Shown: positions 6,608 to 12,703 of the stretch, one piece after another
Numbering within the stretch: the first letter of the stretch is position 1
Layout of the letters: each line of letters opens with the position of its first letter
Virus record (IMG/VR): IMGVR_UViG_3300020160_002595
Location: 1-22,310 of that record
Origin: a virus
Length of the DNA stretch: 22,310 bases
Strand: one strand, 5' to 3'
Program-made: the position numbers and the translations under genes
The notes under the pieces: model-generated
Told to the model about the DNA's origin: nothing
The model's database searches: none
Seen by the model: the letters and a program-made list of their open reading frames with translations, nothing else

Positions 6608-6949
6608 ATGAAAAAGCAAAAAGGATACATTGGCGTAGATTTCGACGGAACTATAGCAAAATATGAAAAATATGAAGGTCCAACAGTTTTAGGAGAACCG
6701 ATTCCTAAAATGGTTGAACGTGTTAAAAGATGGCTTAGTGAAGGAAAGAATGTAGTTATTTTTACTGCAAGAGTTGCATCAGATCATCCACTTCCTGAAC
6801 AGTGGGCAGCAGAAGCCGCAATTAAAGAATGGTGTAAAACTCATATCGGTCAATCTCTTGAGGTAACAGCTACAAAATATTCTGCAATGTATGAATTTTG
6901 GGATGATAAAGCTATAGGAGTAGAGAAGAATACAGGCGAACGAAAATGA
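6608..6949 (+). CDS. HAD-superfamily phosphatase
   Basis: A 113-aa minimal HAD hydrolase. The nucleophile motif is V10-D11-F-D13-G-T, motif II is the Thr of I51-F-T53-A-R, the Lys is probably K90, and the metal-binding acids are D99-D100. Such small HAD proteins dephosphorylate nucleotides or sugar phosphates, and some trim 3' phosphates from nucleic acid. There is little room for a cap domain. I chose ATG 6608: an earlier in-frame start at 6575 lies within the promoter and terminator stem. The ATG follows a T-run without a Shine-Dalgarno. The next gene overlaps its stop by 4 nt. It could supply the phosphatase step for the polynucleotide-kinase-like protein at 9036-9497; that link is inference. 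Confidence 0.85.
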   Translation: MKKQKGYIGVDFDGTIAKYEKYEGPTVLGEPIPKMVERVKRWLSEGKNVVIFTARVASDHPLPEQWAAEAAIKEWCKTHIGQSLEVTATKYSAMYEFWDDKAIGVEKNTGERK

Positions 6950-7434
6950 ACAACGATTATACACTTTATGCATTCTTTAATAAGAAGTCTAGAGCATTTA
7001 TATGCTTTACCTTTGACGTAACAATGTTTCCTGATAATGTTAAAGAAAACTTTTTAATTAAAGAGTTTTCTTTTAAAGAGCTTGATATACCAGATGAAGA
7101 AATTAATATGGCACGTTATCGTTGGATAGGTGATTATGATACTGGTCGTCTTGCTGATATTATATTAGAGAAAAAAGCAGTTGTAACTGAACGTGAAATA
7201 AACGAAAAATACGATGCTATGCTTTTTGATAAGTTTAATATTAAAGATATTTTATATGAACTTATATTAAACTCTGAAATGAAAACCGAAAAGGGTAAAC
7301 AATTACAAGAGCGTTTACAAAAAATCTTAAAAAAGAAAGAGAGTGATATAGAATTTTTTAAAAATTCAGAATTACATATTTGGGAAACTCAAAGCGATTT
7401 AAAAAATCAATTACAAAACGCTTTTAAGGTTTGA
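6946..7434 (+). CDS. Unknown protein
   Basis: A 162-aa protein I do not recognise. The first half looks globular with beta segments and a Y-R-W-I-G-D-Y-D stretch near residue 58. The second half (about 75-162) is charged and helical with a Lys/Glu-rich, coiled-coil-like end. It has no membrane segment or signal. Its ATG overlaps the HAD phosphatase stop (ATGA), so the two are co-translated from the nested promoter at 6548. The pairing hints at a shared nucleotide-related role, but nothing in the sequence shows it. Confidence 0.75.
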   Translation: MNNDYTLYAFFNKKSRAFICFTFDVTMFPDNVKENFLIKEFSFKELDIPDEEINMARYRWIGDYDTGRLADIILEKKAVVTEREINEKYDAMLFDKFNIKDILYELILNSEMKTEKGKQLQERLQKILKKKESDIEFFKNSELHIWETQSDLKNQLQNAFKV

Positions 7435-7456
7435 TATTTTCATACTTATTTTTCTT

Positions 7457-7464
7457 TATAAATA
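7457..7464 (+). promoter_or_regulatory. T4-type late promoter TATAAATA
   Basis: An exact T4 late-promoter octamer 9 nt upstream of the lysozyme ATG (7474). It lies within an AT-only inverted repeat (ATACTTATTT 7442-7451, AAATAAGTAT 7460-7469). T4 late promoters are read by polymerase carrying the phage factor gp55 and need no -35. The start would fall near 7470, giving an almost leaderless message for two virion-type genes. Confidence 0.75.
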
Positions 7465-7473
7465 AGTATATTG

Positions 7474-8508
7474 ATGAGATTTAAAGAATTTTATAAACTA
7501 TCGTTAGAAAAGAACGAAAACGTCTTAGAAGAAGGCTGGATGAATAAAGTTAACGTGTTATTAACTATGGCACTTCTTGGAGTGACATATTCTTCATATA
7601 AAGAATTAGAAACACAATACAATAATCTAAAAAAACAAAATCCTGCTAAAGTTCAAAATGCAGAAAATTTAGCTAAAGAAATAGAGCAAAGAAAAGAAGA
7701 GATTATACAAAATCCAGAAATATTAAATGATGTTGTAAAAAATCCAGAAGCGGTTATTTCTGTTATTAAACAGCAAGAAAATAAGAAACCTTCTCAGCCT
7801 GAGAAACAGTTAATCGCTCCTGATAAAGAAAAGGCAGCAGAAATAATCAAAAATAATATTAAAGATTATATTCGCTTTCATGAAATTAGTAACCTTGGTA
7901 TAAGAAATAAATCTTATGCAGATTCTAAAGGCTACTCTACAATCGGAATCGGACACCTTGTTCTTAAAGATGAAATCGGAAAACTATTCACAAAAGACGA
8001 AATTTCCAAAGTTAGAAATAAAAAAGGTAAACTGGTTAATGTTATAACAATATCTGACGAAAAAGCAGAGCAAATATTTGATCGTGACTTTAACGCAAAA
8101 TGGAAATCTGCATCATCTAAATTTAATTTCCCAAGTTTAGCAAAATATCCAGTTCAATTGCAAACTGCAATTGTTGATGGATTTTTTCGTGGAGATTTAT
8201 CAAGTAGAAAAAAATCAGGTCAGAGTCAAGCACGCGAGAACATTCGTTCTGCAATGACATCATTCTTCAAGTATAACCAAGCTATTGCAGAAAAAAGAAC
8301 AGCAGATGCTAGTAAATATTTAGACTCTGCAAAAAACTCATTACGTATCGCTTCTCAGAATTATTTAAAACATCCAGATATGCATGATATAAGAAAGGAT
8401 GGAGTAGATAAAAGAATGCGTGAAAATGCAAAATTAATATCTTCTGCATTAGAAAATTATAACTCTTCTTCCAAATCAATAAACCCAGAAATGACACCAA
8501 ATTTTTAA
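7474..8508 (+). CDS. T4-lysozyme-family (GH24) muramidase with targeting peptide
   Basis: A 344-aa protein. Residues 1-20 resemble a capsid targeting sequence (M-R-F-K-E-F-Y) with a cut site L18-E-E20 before Gly21. A hydrophobic segment follows (about 27-41, VNVLLTMALLGVTY), then a long charged helical stalk (about 42-125). The C-terminal domain matches T4 lysozyme: catalytic E137 in RFHE, D150 in YADSKGYSTIGIGH, and T156, with the E-D spacing four residues longer than in T4. It cleaves peptidoglycan glycan strands. It has a stalk and membrane-like segment instead of being a bare 18-kDa lysozyme, so local wall opening during entry is more likely than general lysis. ATG 7474 is preferred to TTG 7471. 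It shares a late promoter with the 2H phosphoesterase, one base downstream. Confidence 0.85.
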   Translation: MRFKEFYKLSLEKNENVLEEGWMNKVNVLLTMALLGVTYSSYKELETQYNNLKKQNPAKVQNAENLAKEIEQRKEEIIQNPEILNDVVKNPEAVISVIKQQENKKPSQPEKQLIAPDKEKAAEIIKNNIKDYIRFHEISNLGIRNKSYADSKGYSTIGIGHLVLKDEIGKLFTKDEISKVRNKKGKLVNVITISDEKAEQIFDRDFNAKWKSASSKFNFPSLAKYPVQLQTAIVDGFFRGDLSSRKKSGQSQARENIRSAMTSFFKYNQAIAEKRTADASKYLDSAKNSLRIASQNYLKHPDMHDIRKDGVDKRMRENAKLISSALENYNSSSKSINPEMTPNF

Positions 8509-8509
8509 T

Positions 8510-9046
8510 ATGAAATTCAAACAATTATACGACTTTATTTCAGAAGGCAGTGCAATACGTTCTTATTCCTGCTTAATGTTAGACTTAGGCTTTCTCCTAA
8601 ATGAGATAAAAGAATTACAAGAGGAAATTTGTCCTTGTGATGTCTATGACTTAGATCCTGGTCATGGTCTTGAAACTGAGCCACATATAACAGTTCTTTA
8701 TGGTTTACATGTTCAACAATCAAAACCTATAGTTGATAAAATAGATTTATGTCCAGTTACTTTTAAGATTAAGAATATTTCTCTTTTTGAAAATGAGAAA
8801 TTTGATGTTTTAAAATTTGGAATTGAGAGTGAACGTTTAAACTGTTTGAATAAAGAACTTTGTGAAAAATTCGAATACACGAATAACTATCCTGATTATA
8901 AGCCACACTGCACTATCGGTTACTTAATGCCAGGTGCAGGACATCATTATAAAAAACTAAAAAGTGAACTCTTTGGTAAAGAGTTCACTTCTAATCGTTT
9001 TATTTTTAGTAATAAATACAGCGACAAGGTTTACATCACTGTGTAG
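8510..9046 (+). CDS. 2H phosphoesterase (2'-5' RNA ligase-like) with targeting peptide
   Basis: A 178-aa member of the 2H phosphoesterase superfamily. The two catalytic motifs are H59-I-T61 (EPHITVLYGL) and H133-C-T135 (KPHCTIGYL). The family opens 2',3'-cyclic phosphates or 2'-5' bonds and includes the anti-CBASS enzyme Acb1. The N-terminus M-K-F-K-Q-L-Y-D-F-I-S-E12 is the best match in the window to T4 IPIII (MKTYQEFIAE), with I10-S-E12 before Gly13 as a near-ideal gp21 site. A mature enzyme would start at Gly13. It is translated one base after the lysozyme stop from a late promoter, as expected for a virion protein. Its 3' end holds a terminator for the opposing gene and overlaps that gene by 11 nt. 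Confidence 0.85.
   Translation: MKFKQLYDFISEGSAIRSYSCLMLDLGFLLNEIKELQEEICPCDVYDLDPGHGLETEPHITVLYGLHVQQSKPIVDKIDLCPVTFKIKNISLFENEKFDVLKFGIESERLNCLNKELCEKFEYTNNYPDYKPHCTIGYLMPGAGHHYKKLKSELFGKEFTSNRFIFSNKYSDKVYITV
8951..8990 (-). terminator. Terminator of the leftward kinase gene, inside the 2H gene
   Basis: AAGTGAACTCTTT (8962-8974) and AAAGAGTTCACTT (8978-8990) form a perfect 13-bp stem with a 3-nt loop. Read leftward, it is followed by U-rich RNA (UUUAG then six U, 8961-8951). It lies 45 nt past the stop codon of the kinase gene. In the rightward direction the following tract is poorer in T, so stopping there should be weaker. Confidence 0.65.
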
Positions 9047-9497
9047 GTTCAGTATACTTGTCAAACATTCGCTTAATACCATCAAAAGGAACATTATGTG
9101 TGCTTTTTGTAGTGAAAAGAGTTATATCTTCAACGGTATAACTCTTGTCCTTTAAGCGTGGTCTAACACTAATAAACCAAGGTGAATTAGAGTATTCATA
9201 AATCACTTCATAACTATGCTTCTCAGCAAGATCTAAATATGGCTTACGCTCTTTGTCAGTGAGAGAAGTATTAGATACTACAATACGAGACTTACCATCC
9301 ACCATAAGGCGTTCTACTTCACTCTGACACCAAGAATGTGCCTTACCTAAAAAAGAAGGCAGGAAGAGATATTCTCCTGTGCAATTAAGCCAGAACTTAT
9401 CTGCTTCGCAAATGCAACAGTCTGGTGCAAGAGTTTTAGCTTTTGTTGATTTACCTGAACCCGAAGGTCCGATTATAATATATAGTTTGTTTTTCAT
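9036..9497 (-). CDS. P-loop kinase, polynucleotide-kinase / N4BP2-like
   Basis: A 153-aa protein with a Walker A loop G10-P-S-G-S-G-K-S17 near the N-terminus, an E-A-D-K-F-W segment in the substrate position, and a late V-V-S-N-T-S strand followed by a helix. A conserved-looking N-V-P-F-D-G-I-K-R-M-F-D-K-Y tail is typical of small NEDD4-binding-protein-2-like and polynucleotide 5'-kinase proteins. The expected role is ATP-dependent phosphorylation of RNA or DNA ends, or of a small molecule. It is convergent with the 2H phosphoesterase, overlapping by 11 nt, with a terminator inside that gene. CATAAT 11 nt before ATG may be a weak promoter. There is no Shine-Dalgarno. Confidence 0.8.
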   Translation of the reverse strand: MKNKLYIIIGPSGSGKSTKAKTLAPDCCICEADKFWLNCTGEYLFLPSFLGKAHSWCQSEVERLMVDGKSRIVVSNTSLTDKERKPYLDLAEKHSYEVIYEYSNSPWFISVRPRLKDKSYTVEDITLFTTKSTHNVPFDGIKRMFDKYTEPTQ

Positions 9498-9540
9498 GAG
9501 ATTTTTGGATTATGTAAAGTTATAGCAATAAGTACATTTT

Positions 9541-10320
9541 ATGGAATGTAATAATTATACTAAGAAATGCCCTGAATGTCAACAAGAAATAAATTATAAA
9601 ACATATAGAATATTACAGAAATCTATTAAAGATAATAGAGTGTGTCGAAAATGTTCAAATTGTAGACAAAACGCCTATTCAAAGGAAGAGATACAATTTA
9701 TATTAGATAATTCTAAAAAACTCACTATGGAGGAATGTGCTGATAAATTAGGAAGAAGTATGTATTCTTTAATTATAAAGGTGAAAAAAATAAAAATTTC
9801 TTTTTGTAAAGTTACAAAAAATGAACATAAACAAACTTGTTCAAAATGTAGAACTGATTTGACATTGGATAATTTTTATTCTTCAAAAAATAGATATAAA
9901 AAAGTTCATTCTTATTGTAAATCATGTAGTAAAATTTTAAGAGATAGTTTAAAAAATAATAAAAAAGAGTATGATAAACAATATCGTAAATATAAATATA
10001 AGACTGATATTAATTATAAAATTCGGAGAGTTTTAAGAAAACGTTTTGGAGAAACTGTAAAGAAAGAATACCGAAAAGGAAAAATGGTTGATTTGTTAGG
10101 GTGTTCTGTGGAAGAATTGAAAAAATATTTAGAAATTAAATTTAAAGAGGGTATGAGTTGGAATAACTATGGTTTACGAGGTTGGCACATAGATCATATA
10201 ATACCATGTTCAAAATTTGATTTGATTAAAGAAGAAGAACAGAAGAAATGTTTTCATTTTTCTAATTTACAACCTTTATGGTGGAATGAGAATCTATCTA
10301 AAGGGAATAAATTACTTTAA
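9541..10320 (+). CDS. Free-standing HNH endonuclease with zinc fingers
   Basis: A 259-aa protein. The C-terminal HNH nuclease motif is clear: G-W-H216-I-D218-H219-I-I-P-C, then F-S-N242-L-Q-P-L-W-W-N249 and a final Gly-Asn. Two Cys4 sites precede it (C10, C13, C35, C38 and C100, C103, C126, C129), with an apparent helix-turn-helix between (about 46-83) and a very basic linker. HNH proteins of this type are homing endonucleases of phage genomes that cut a specific site and drive their own spread. It lies alone on the plus strand between leftward genes, and its stop overlaps the stop of the convergent 2H gene by 9 nt. I see no intron or split gene around it. Its coding sequence looks more AT- and Lys-rich than its neighbours, which fits mobility. 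Confidence 0.85.
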   Translation: MECNNYTKKCPECQQEINYKTYRILQKSIKDNRVCRKCSNCRQNAYSKEEIQFILDNSKKLTMEECADKLGRSMYSLIIKVKKIKISFCKVTKNEHKQTCSKCRTDLTLDNFYSSKNRYKKVHSYCKSCSKILRDSLKNNKKEYDKQYRKYKYKTDINYKIRRVLRKRFGETVKKEYRKGKMVDLLGCSVEELKKYLEIKFKEGMSWNNYGLRGWHIDHIIPCSKFDLIKEEEQKKCFHFSNLQPLWWNENLSKGNKLL

Positions 10321-10731
10321 CCAGATATAAGGACGAACACCTGATTTAGTATTACAGATTGTAATATGAAAATCTTGCTTTATATCTAAAAAAGAAACTA
10401 TATTATCTAGTTCCGAACCACGAACCTTCATATACCAGTTTTTAAACTTTTTAAAAGCTCCACCTTCTATTATATCAATGTTATATTCGAATGAAATTCT
10501 TTTTTTATAATATTGTTTTTTTAAAAGTTCTAATTTATTTTTCGGAACTTTTCCGTGAAGGGTATTCCTATAAATGGTTATATGACTACCATGAGCAGGT
10601 AAGCCTGTAAAAAGTCGAACATCTTTGTCAATTAAAGATCGGTAATATTTACCGAAATCATTAGACACAGCAATACGTACAACGTCTTCGCCAATGTATA
10701 GAGTGCCAGATGATTTGAGCCAGTAGTTCAT
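10312..10731 (-). CDS. 2H phosphoesterase, possibly Acb1-like anti-CBASS protein
   Basis: A 139-aa protein with two H-x-T motifs, H50-I-T52 (GSHITIYR) and H122-I-T124 (DFHITICN), 72 residues apart. This is the layout of the 2H phosphoesterases. The size, the R-I-A-V-S-N lead-in with Y-Y-R-S-L-I, and the single-domain form recall phage Acb1 proteins such as T4 gp57B, which degrade cyclic oligonucleotides used by CBASS defence. I judged this resemblance by eye and it could instead be an RNA cyclic phosphodiesterase. It has no targeting peptide, unlike the 2H protein at 8510. It has its own sigma70-type promoter, with the ATG 8 nt after the -10, so it is probably expressed early. Confidence 0.75.
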   Translation of the reverse strand: MNYWLKSSGTLYIGEDVVRIAVSNDFGKYYRSLIDKDVRLFTGLPAHGSHITIYRNTLHGKVPKNKLELLKKQYYKKRISFEYNIDIIEGGAFKKFKNWYMKVRGSELDNIVSFLDIKQDFHITICNTKSGVRPYIWLK

Positions 10732-10739
10732 TACTGCTT

Positions 10740-10767
10740 ATTATAGATAGATAAAGAAGCTTGTCAA
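10740..10767 (-). promoter_or_regulatory. Sigma70-type promoter, TTGACA-16-TATAAT
   Basis: On the minus strand, -35 TTGACA (10767-10762), 16-bp spacer, -10 TATAAT (10745-10740). The ATG of the 2H gene (10731) is 8 nt past the -10, at about the expected start of transcription. It begins one base after the stop codon of the upstream metallophosphoesterase gene. Confidence 0.8.
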
Positions 10768-10768
10768 T

Positions 10769-11581
10769 TTAAATATGTTCATCTCCATGATGATCGTAGA
10801 TTTTAACCTTTTTACGGTTCATAATATCGTTAACTTCTTCAACCTTAAAGAATGCAGACCCATTATATTCAATCGCATTATCAACTCCAACATCTAAAAT
10901 CTTACCATCGTTTTTATGAGATGGCTTTGCGATTTCTAAGTTGCCATGAGAGTGACCACAGATTGAAAAATAATTCTCATACTTCATCTTGTCCCAAATA
11001 AGCGGAGCCATATGTCGGCAAAAGAAAAAACTATTTCCGATTTGAAAATAACCTTCTTCACCGAAATATACAATTTCATTTCCTGCATCATCTTTTCCAA
11101 GCTTACACCGAACACCAGGGAAACCTTCCTTTGTAGTTTTATCTACAGAAAAAGGAAAAATCTGAAATGGAATTTCTGAAACAAAGTTTGAGCCATGCAG
11201 AGATGAGTGATCTTTTGCTAACCCATCATCTATTGCTGAAAGATTATGAAAAGTCTTGTAGAATGCGTGTAGCGATTCACGATAAAATCGAGAGTGATAG
11301 CCTTCATGATTACCAAAGATATAAAACATCTTTGCCTTTGTTTTATGTAACAAAGAAGAAGTATTTTCGTCAGTGGTATTCAAGCTGTAATCTCCAAGAT
11401 AAATCAGCAAATCGTTTTTTGTAAGCTTGGAACATTCATTTTCAATAAACTTATCATGTTCTTGAAAAGATGAAAATCCGCGAGGCTTCCAAAGAAAGTC
11501 CCTTTGATGATTATAGTGAAAGTCGGATGCGAAATAAATGTTATCGTAATCGTTCCTTTTAATTTTTGAGGGTTTGTTCAT
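10769..11581 (-). CDS. Metallophosphoesterase
   Basis: A 270-aa calcineurin-like phosphoesterase with the motifs D20-F-H22 (FASDFHYNH), G63-D64 (YLGDYS), G90-N-H92 (IFGNHEGYH), a Cys-Arg-His segment, and G-H-S-H (ICGHSHGN). These ligate two metal ions and support phosphodiesterase or phosphatase activity. It is shorter than the protein at 1643 and has no helix-turn-helix, so the two are not simple duplicates. Its nearest general relatives are small bacterial and phage phosphoesterases of unknown substrate. The ATG at 11581 lies 5 nt after a -10 box. Its promoter is back-to-back with that of the rightward gene at 11654, so the two may be controlled together. Confidence 0.85.
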   Translation of the reverse strand: MNKPSKIKRNDYDNIYFASDFHYNHQRDFLWKPRGFSSFQEHDKFIENECSKLTKNDLLIYLGDYSLNTTDENTSSLLHKTKAKMFYIFGNHEGYHSRFYRESLHAFYKTFHNLSAIDDGLAKDHSSLHGSNFVSEIPFQIFPFSVDKTTKEGFPGVRCKLGKDDAGNEIVYFGEEGYFQIGNSFFFCRHMAPLIWDKMKYENYFSICGHSHGNLEIAKPSHKNDGKILDVGVDNAIEYNGSAFFKVEEVNDIMNRKKVKIYDHHGDEHI

Positions 11582-11586
11582 TCTTT

Positions 11587-11614
11587 ATTATAAAACAAGG
11601 AATATAAAAGTCAA
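11587..11614 (-). promoter_or_regulatory. Sigma70-type promoter, TTGACT-16-TATAAT
   Basis: On the minus strand, -35 TTGACT (11614-11609), 16-bp spacer, -10 TATAAT (11592-11587), then 5 nt to the ATG at 11581. The start codon should be at or just before the usual +1. One base separates its -35 from that of the divergent promoter. Confidence 0.8.
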
Positions 11615-11615
11615 G

Positions 11616-11644
11616 TTGACAATAAGTTTATTTTGTGTTATAGT
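11616..11644 (+). promoter_or_regulatory. Sigma70-type promoter, TTGACA-17-TATAGT
   Basis: TTGACA (11616-11621), 17-bp spacer, TATAGT (11639-11644), then 9 nt to the ATG at 11654. Its -35 forms the right half of the palindrome GTCAAGTTGAC (11610-11620) with the divergent promoter, a possible binding site for one regulator. Confidence 0.8.
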
Positions 11645-11653
11645 ATTTGTATT

Positions 11654-11956
11654 ATGGCAGGCAAAGGACCACAACTACGTAAAGGTGCAAACCTTAAAAA
11701 TTATTGGAACAACTATCCATTCTCTGAAAAGAATACATTAAGTTATTGGAAAAGCAAATTTGGTGATCGTATTGCTGTTGAAAGCGGCTTTAAAGATTTA
11801 CCAATTGGTGCTAAAATAACCGAAGAAGAATATCTTTCTAGATTAGAAAAATGCATTCTTGAAGAAGAAACCGAAATGACTGAAAAGGATATTGATGATC
11901 TTCGAAATGCAATGAACTCTATAAGCTATTCCGAATTCCAAAAATTCAAGAAGTAA
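11654..11956 (+). CDS. Unknown small protein
   Basis: A 100-aa protein that starts M-A-G-K-G-P-Q-L-R-K-G. It has a basic N-terminus, an aromatic N-Y-W-N-N-Y-P-F segment and an acidic helical C-terminal half. The first 20 residues recall small conserved phage proteins of the MAGKG type, but I cannot name a family. I chose ATG 11654 because the earlier in-frame ATG (11633) lies between the -35 and -10 boxes and could not be on the transcript. The ATG is 9 nt after the -10, implying a leaderless message. It leads the rightward block up to 14243, whose next two transcription units carry their own promoters. Confidence 0.7.
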   Translation: MAGKGPQLRKGANLKNYWNNYPFSEKNTLSYWKSKFGDRIAVESGFKDLPIGAKITEEEYLSRLEKCILEEETEMTEKDIDDLRNAMNSISYSEFQKFKK

Positions 11957-11959
11957 AAA

Positions 11960-11987
11960 TTGACAAAACTAAAGACTCTTATATAAT
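11960..11987 (+). promoter_or_regulatory. Sigma70-type promoter, TTGACA-16-TATAAT
   Basis: TTGACA (11960-11965), 16-bp spacer, TATAAT (11982-11987). The ATG I favour (11995) is 7 nt past the -10, exactly where +1 is expected. An earlier ATG (11986) overlaps the -10 itself and cannot be the start of a message made here. Confidence 0.8.
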
Positions 11988-11994
11988 GTATTCT

Positions 11995-12408
11995 ATGATT
12001 AAAACCCTCTTCTCTAAACAAAGGTGGATTGTTGACCAGCTTCCAAAAGAAAAAATGGACTCTGACGAATTGATCAGACAAATTTTATTTAATATCTTTG
12101 TAGATCATATCGAAAATAAAGAACTATTAACTAAATTTCCTTGGGATGATGACGAGGGTAGTAAACAGATAAAAAAGGAAATTGATTTTTGTTATTCTTG
12201 GATAAAGGAAAAGCGACCACTTTCGGTTGAAAAAATAAATACATTAAATAACGAATTTCCAGACGTTCCAGAAGATGACTCTATTTGGAAGTTTGTAAAC
12301 GAAAACCACATTGGAGAGTTGTTGGAAAATCAAAAAATCCTCTCCGAAAAAGATAACCAAGTATTGAAATCTATAATCGGGTTTCGAGAATACTTGATAG
12401 AACTATGA
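11995..12408 (+). CDS. Unknown acidic helical protein
   Basis: A 137-aa protein, not recognised. It is mainly helical and acidic with several Trp (F-P-W-D-D-D, Y-S-W-I-K-E, S-I-W-K-F). It has no membrane segment or catalytic motif. The start at 11995 is set by the promoter (see 11960-11987) and removes three residues from the longest reading. Its last 4 nt overlap the next gene (ATGA), so the two are co-translated. Small genes in this position in T4-like phages are often early host-takeover proteins, but nothing here proves it. Confidence 0.7.
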   Translation: MIKTLFSKQRWIVDQLPKEKMDSDELIRQILFNIFVDHIENKELLTKFPWDDDEGSKQIKKEIDFCYSWIKEKRPLSVEKINTLNNEFPDVPEDDSIWKFVNENHIGELLENQKILSEKDNQVLKSIIGFREYLIEL

Positions 12409-12644
12409 AATATTATAACATTAAAAAGAAGCAAAAGCTTCCAAACAAAAAGATAGACGAGTTTCTTACTCAATTACACTTCTTGTGTAAAAAGCATAAG
12501 CTAACATTTATAAACCCAAAAGGATCTATGGTTGTTCGACCATATGATAAAAACAATGCAAGAAACATGTTGAAAGATGTTTGTGACGATACAATTAAAG
12601 AAAAAGATGATGATGAAGAGGATTCTGATGAAAAGAAATCTTAA
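12405..12644 (+). CDS. Unknown small protein with acidic tail
   Basis: A 79-aa protein with a Lys-rich N-terminal part (about residues 1-20), a short middle domain (L-T-F-I-N-P-K-G-S-M-V-V-R-P) and a Glu/Asp-rich C-terminal tail (about 66-79). The tail might mimic nucleic acid or bind basic proteins. It is translated from an ATGA overlap with the previous gene. There is no recognisable family, Cys pair or membrane segment. Confidence 0.65.
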   Translation: MKYYNIKKKQKLPNKKIDEFLTQLHFLCKKHKLTFINPKGSMVVRPYDKNNARNMLKDVCDDTIKEKDDDEEDSDEKKS

Positions 12645-12669
12645 AAATCATACATTTTAAAATAAAAAC

Positions 12670-12697
12670 TTGAACACTAAAAAAACTAGTGTATATT
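12670..12697 (+). promoter_or_regulatory. Sigma70-type promoter, TTGAAC-16-TATATT
   Basis: TTGAAC (12670-12675), 16-bp spacer, TATATT (12692-12697). The ATG of the second VWA gene (12704) is 6 nt past the -10. The -35 is weaker than in the other promoters of this set. Confidence 0.7.
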
Positions 12698-12703
12698 AAA
12701 CTA

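Noticed and set aside
11167-11424. Rightward open frame of 85 codons inside the leftward metallophosphoesterase gene
   Set aside because: It is antisense to conserved phosphoesterase motifs and is not independently supported.
11986-11994. Earlier ATG for the 137-aa protein
   Set aside because: It overlaps the -10 box and cannot be on RNA made from that promoter.
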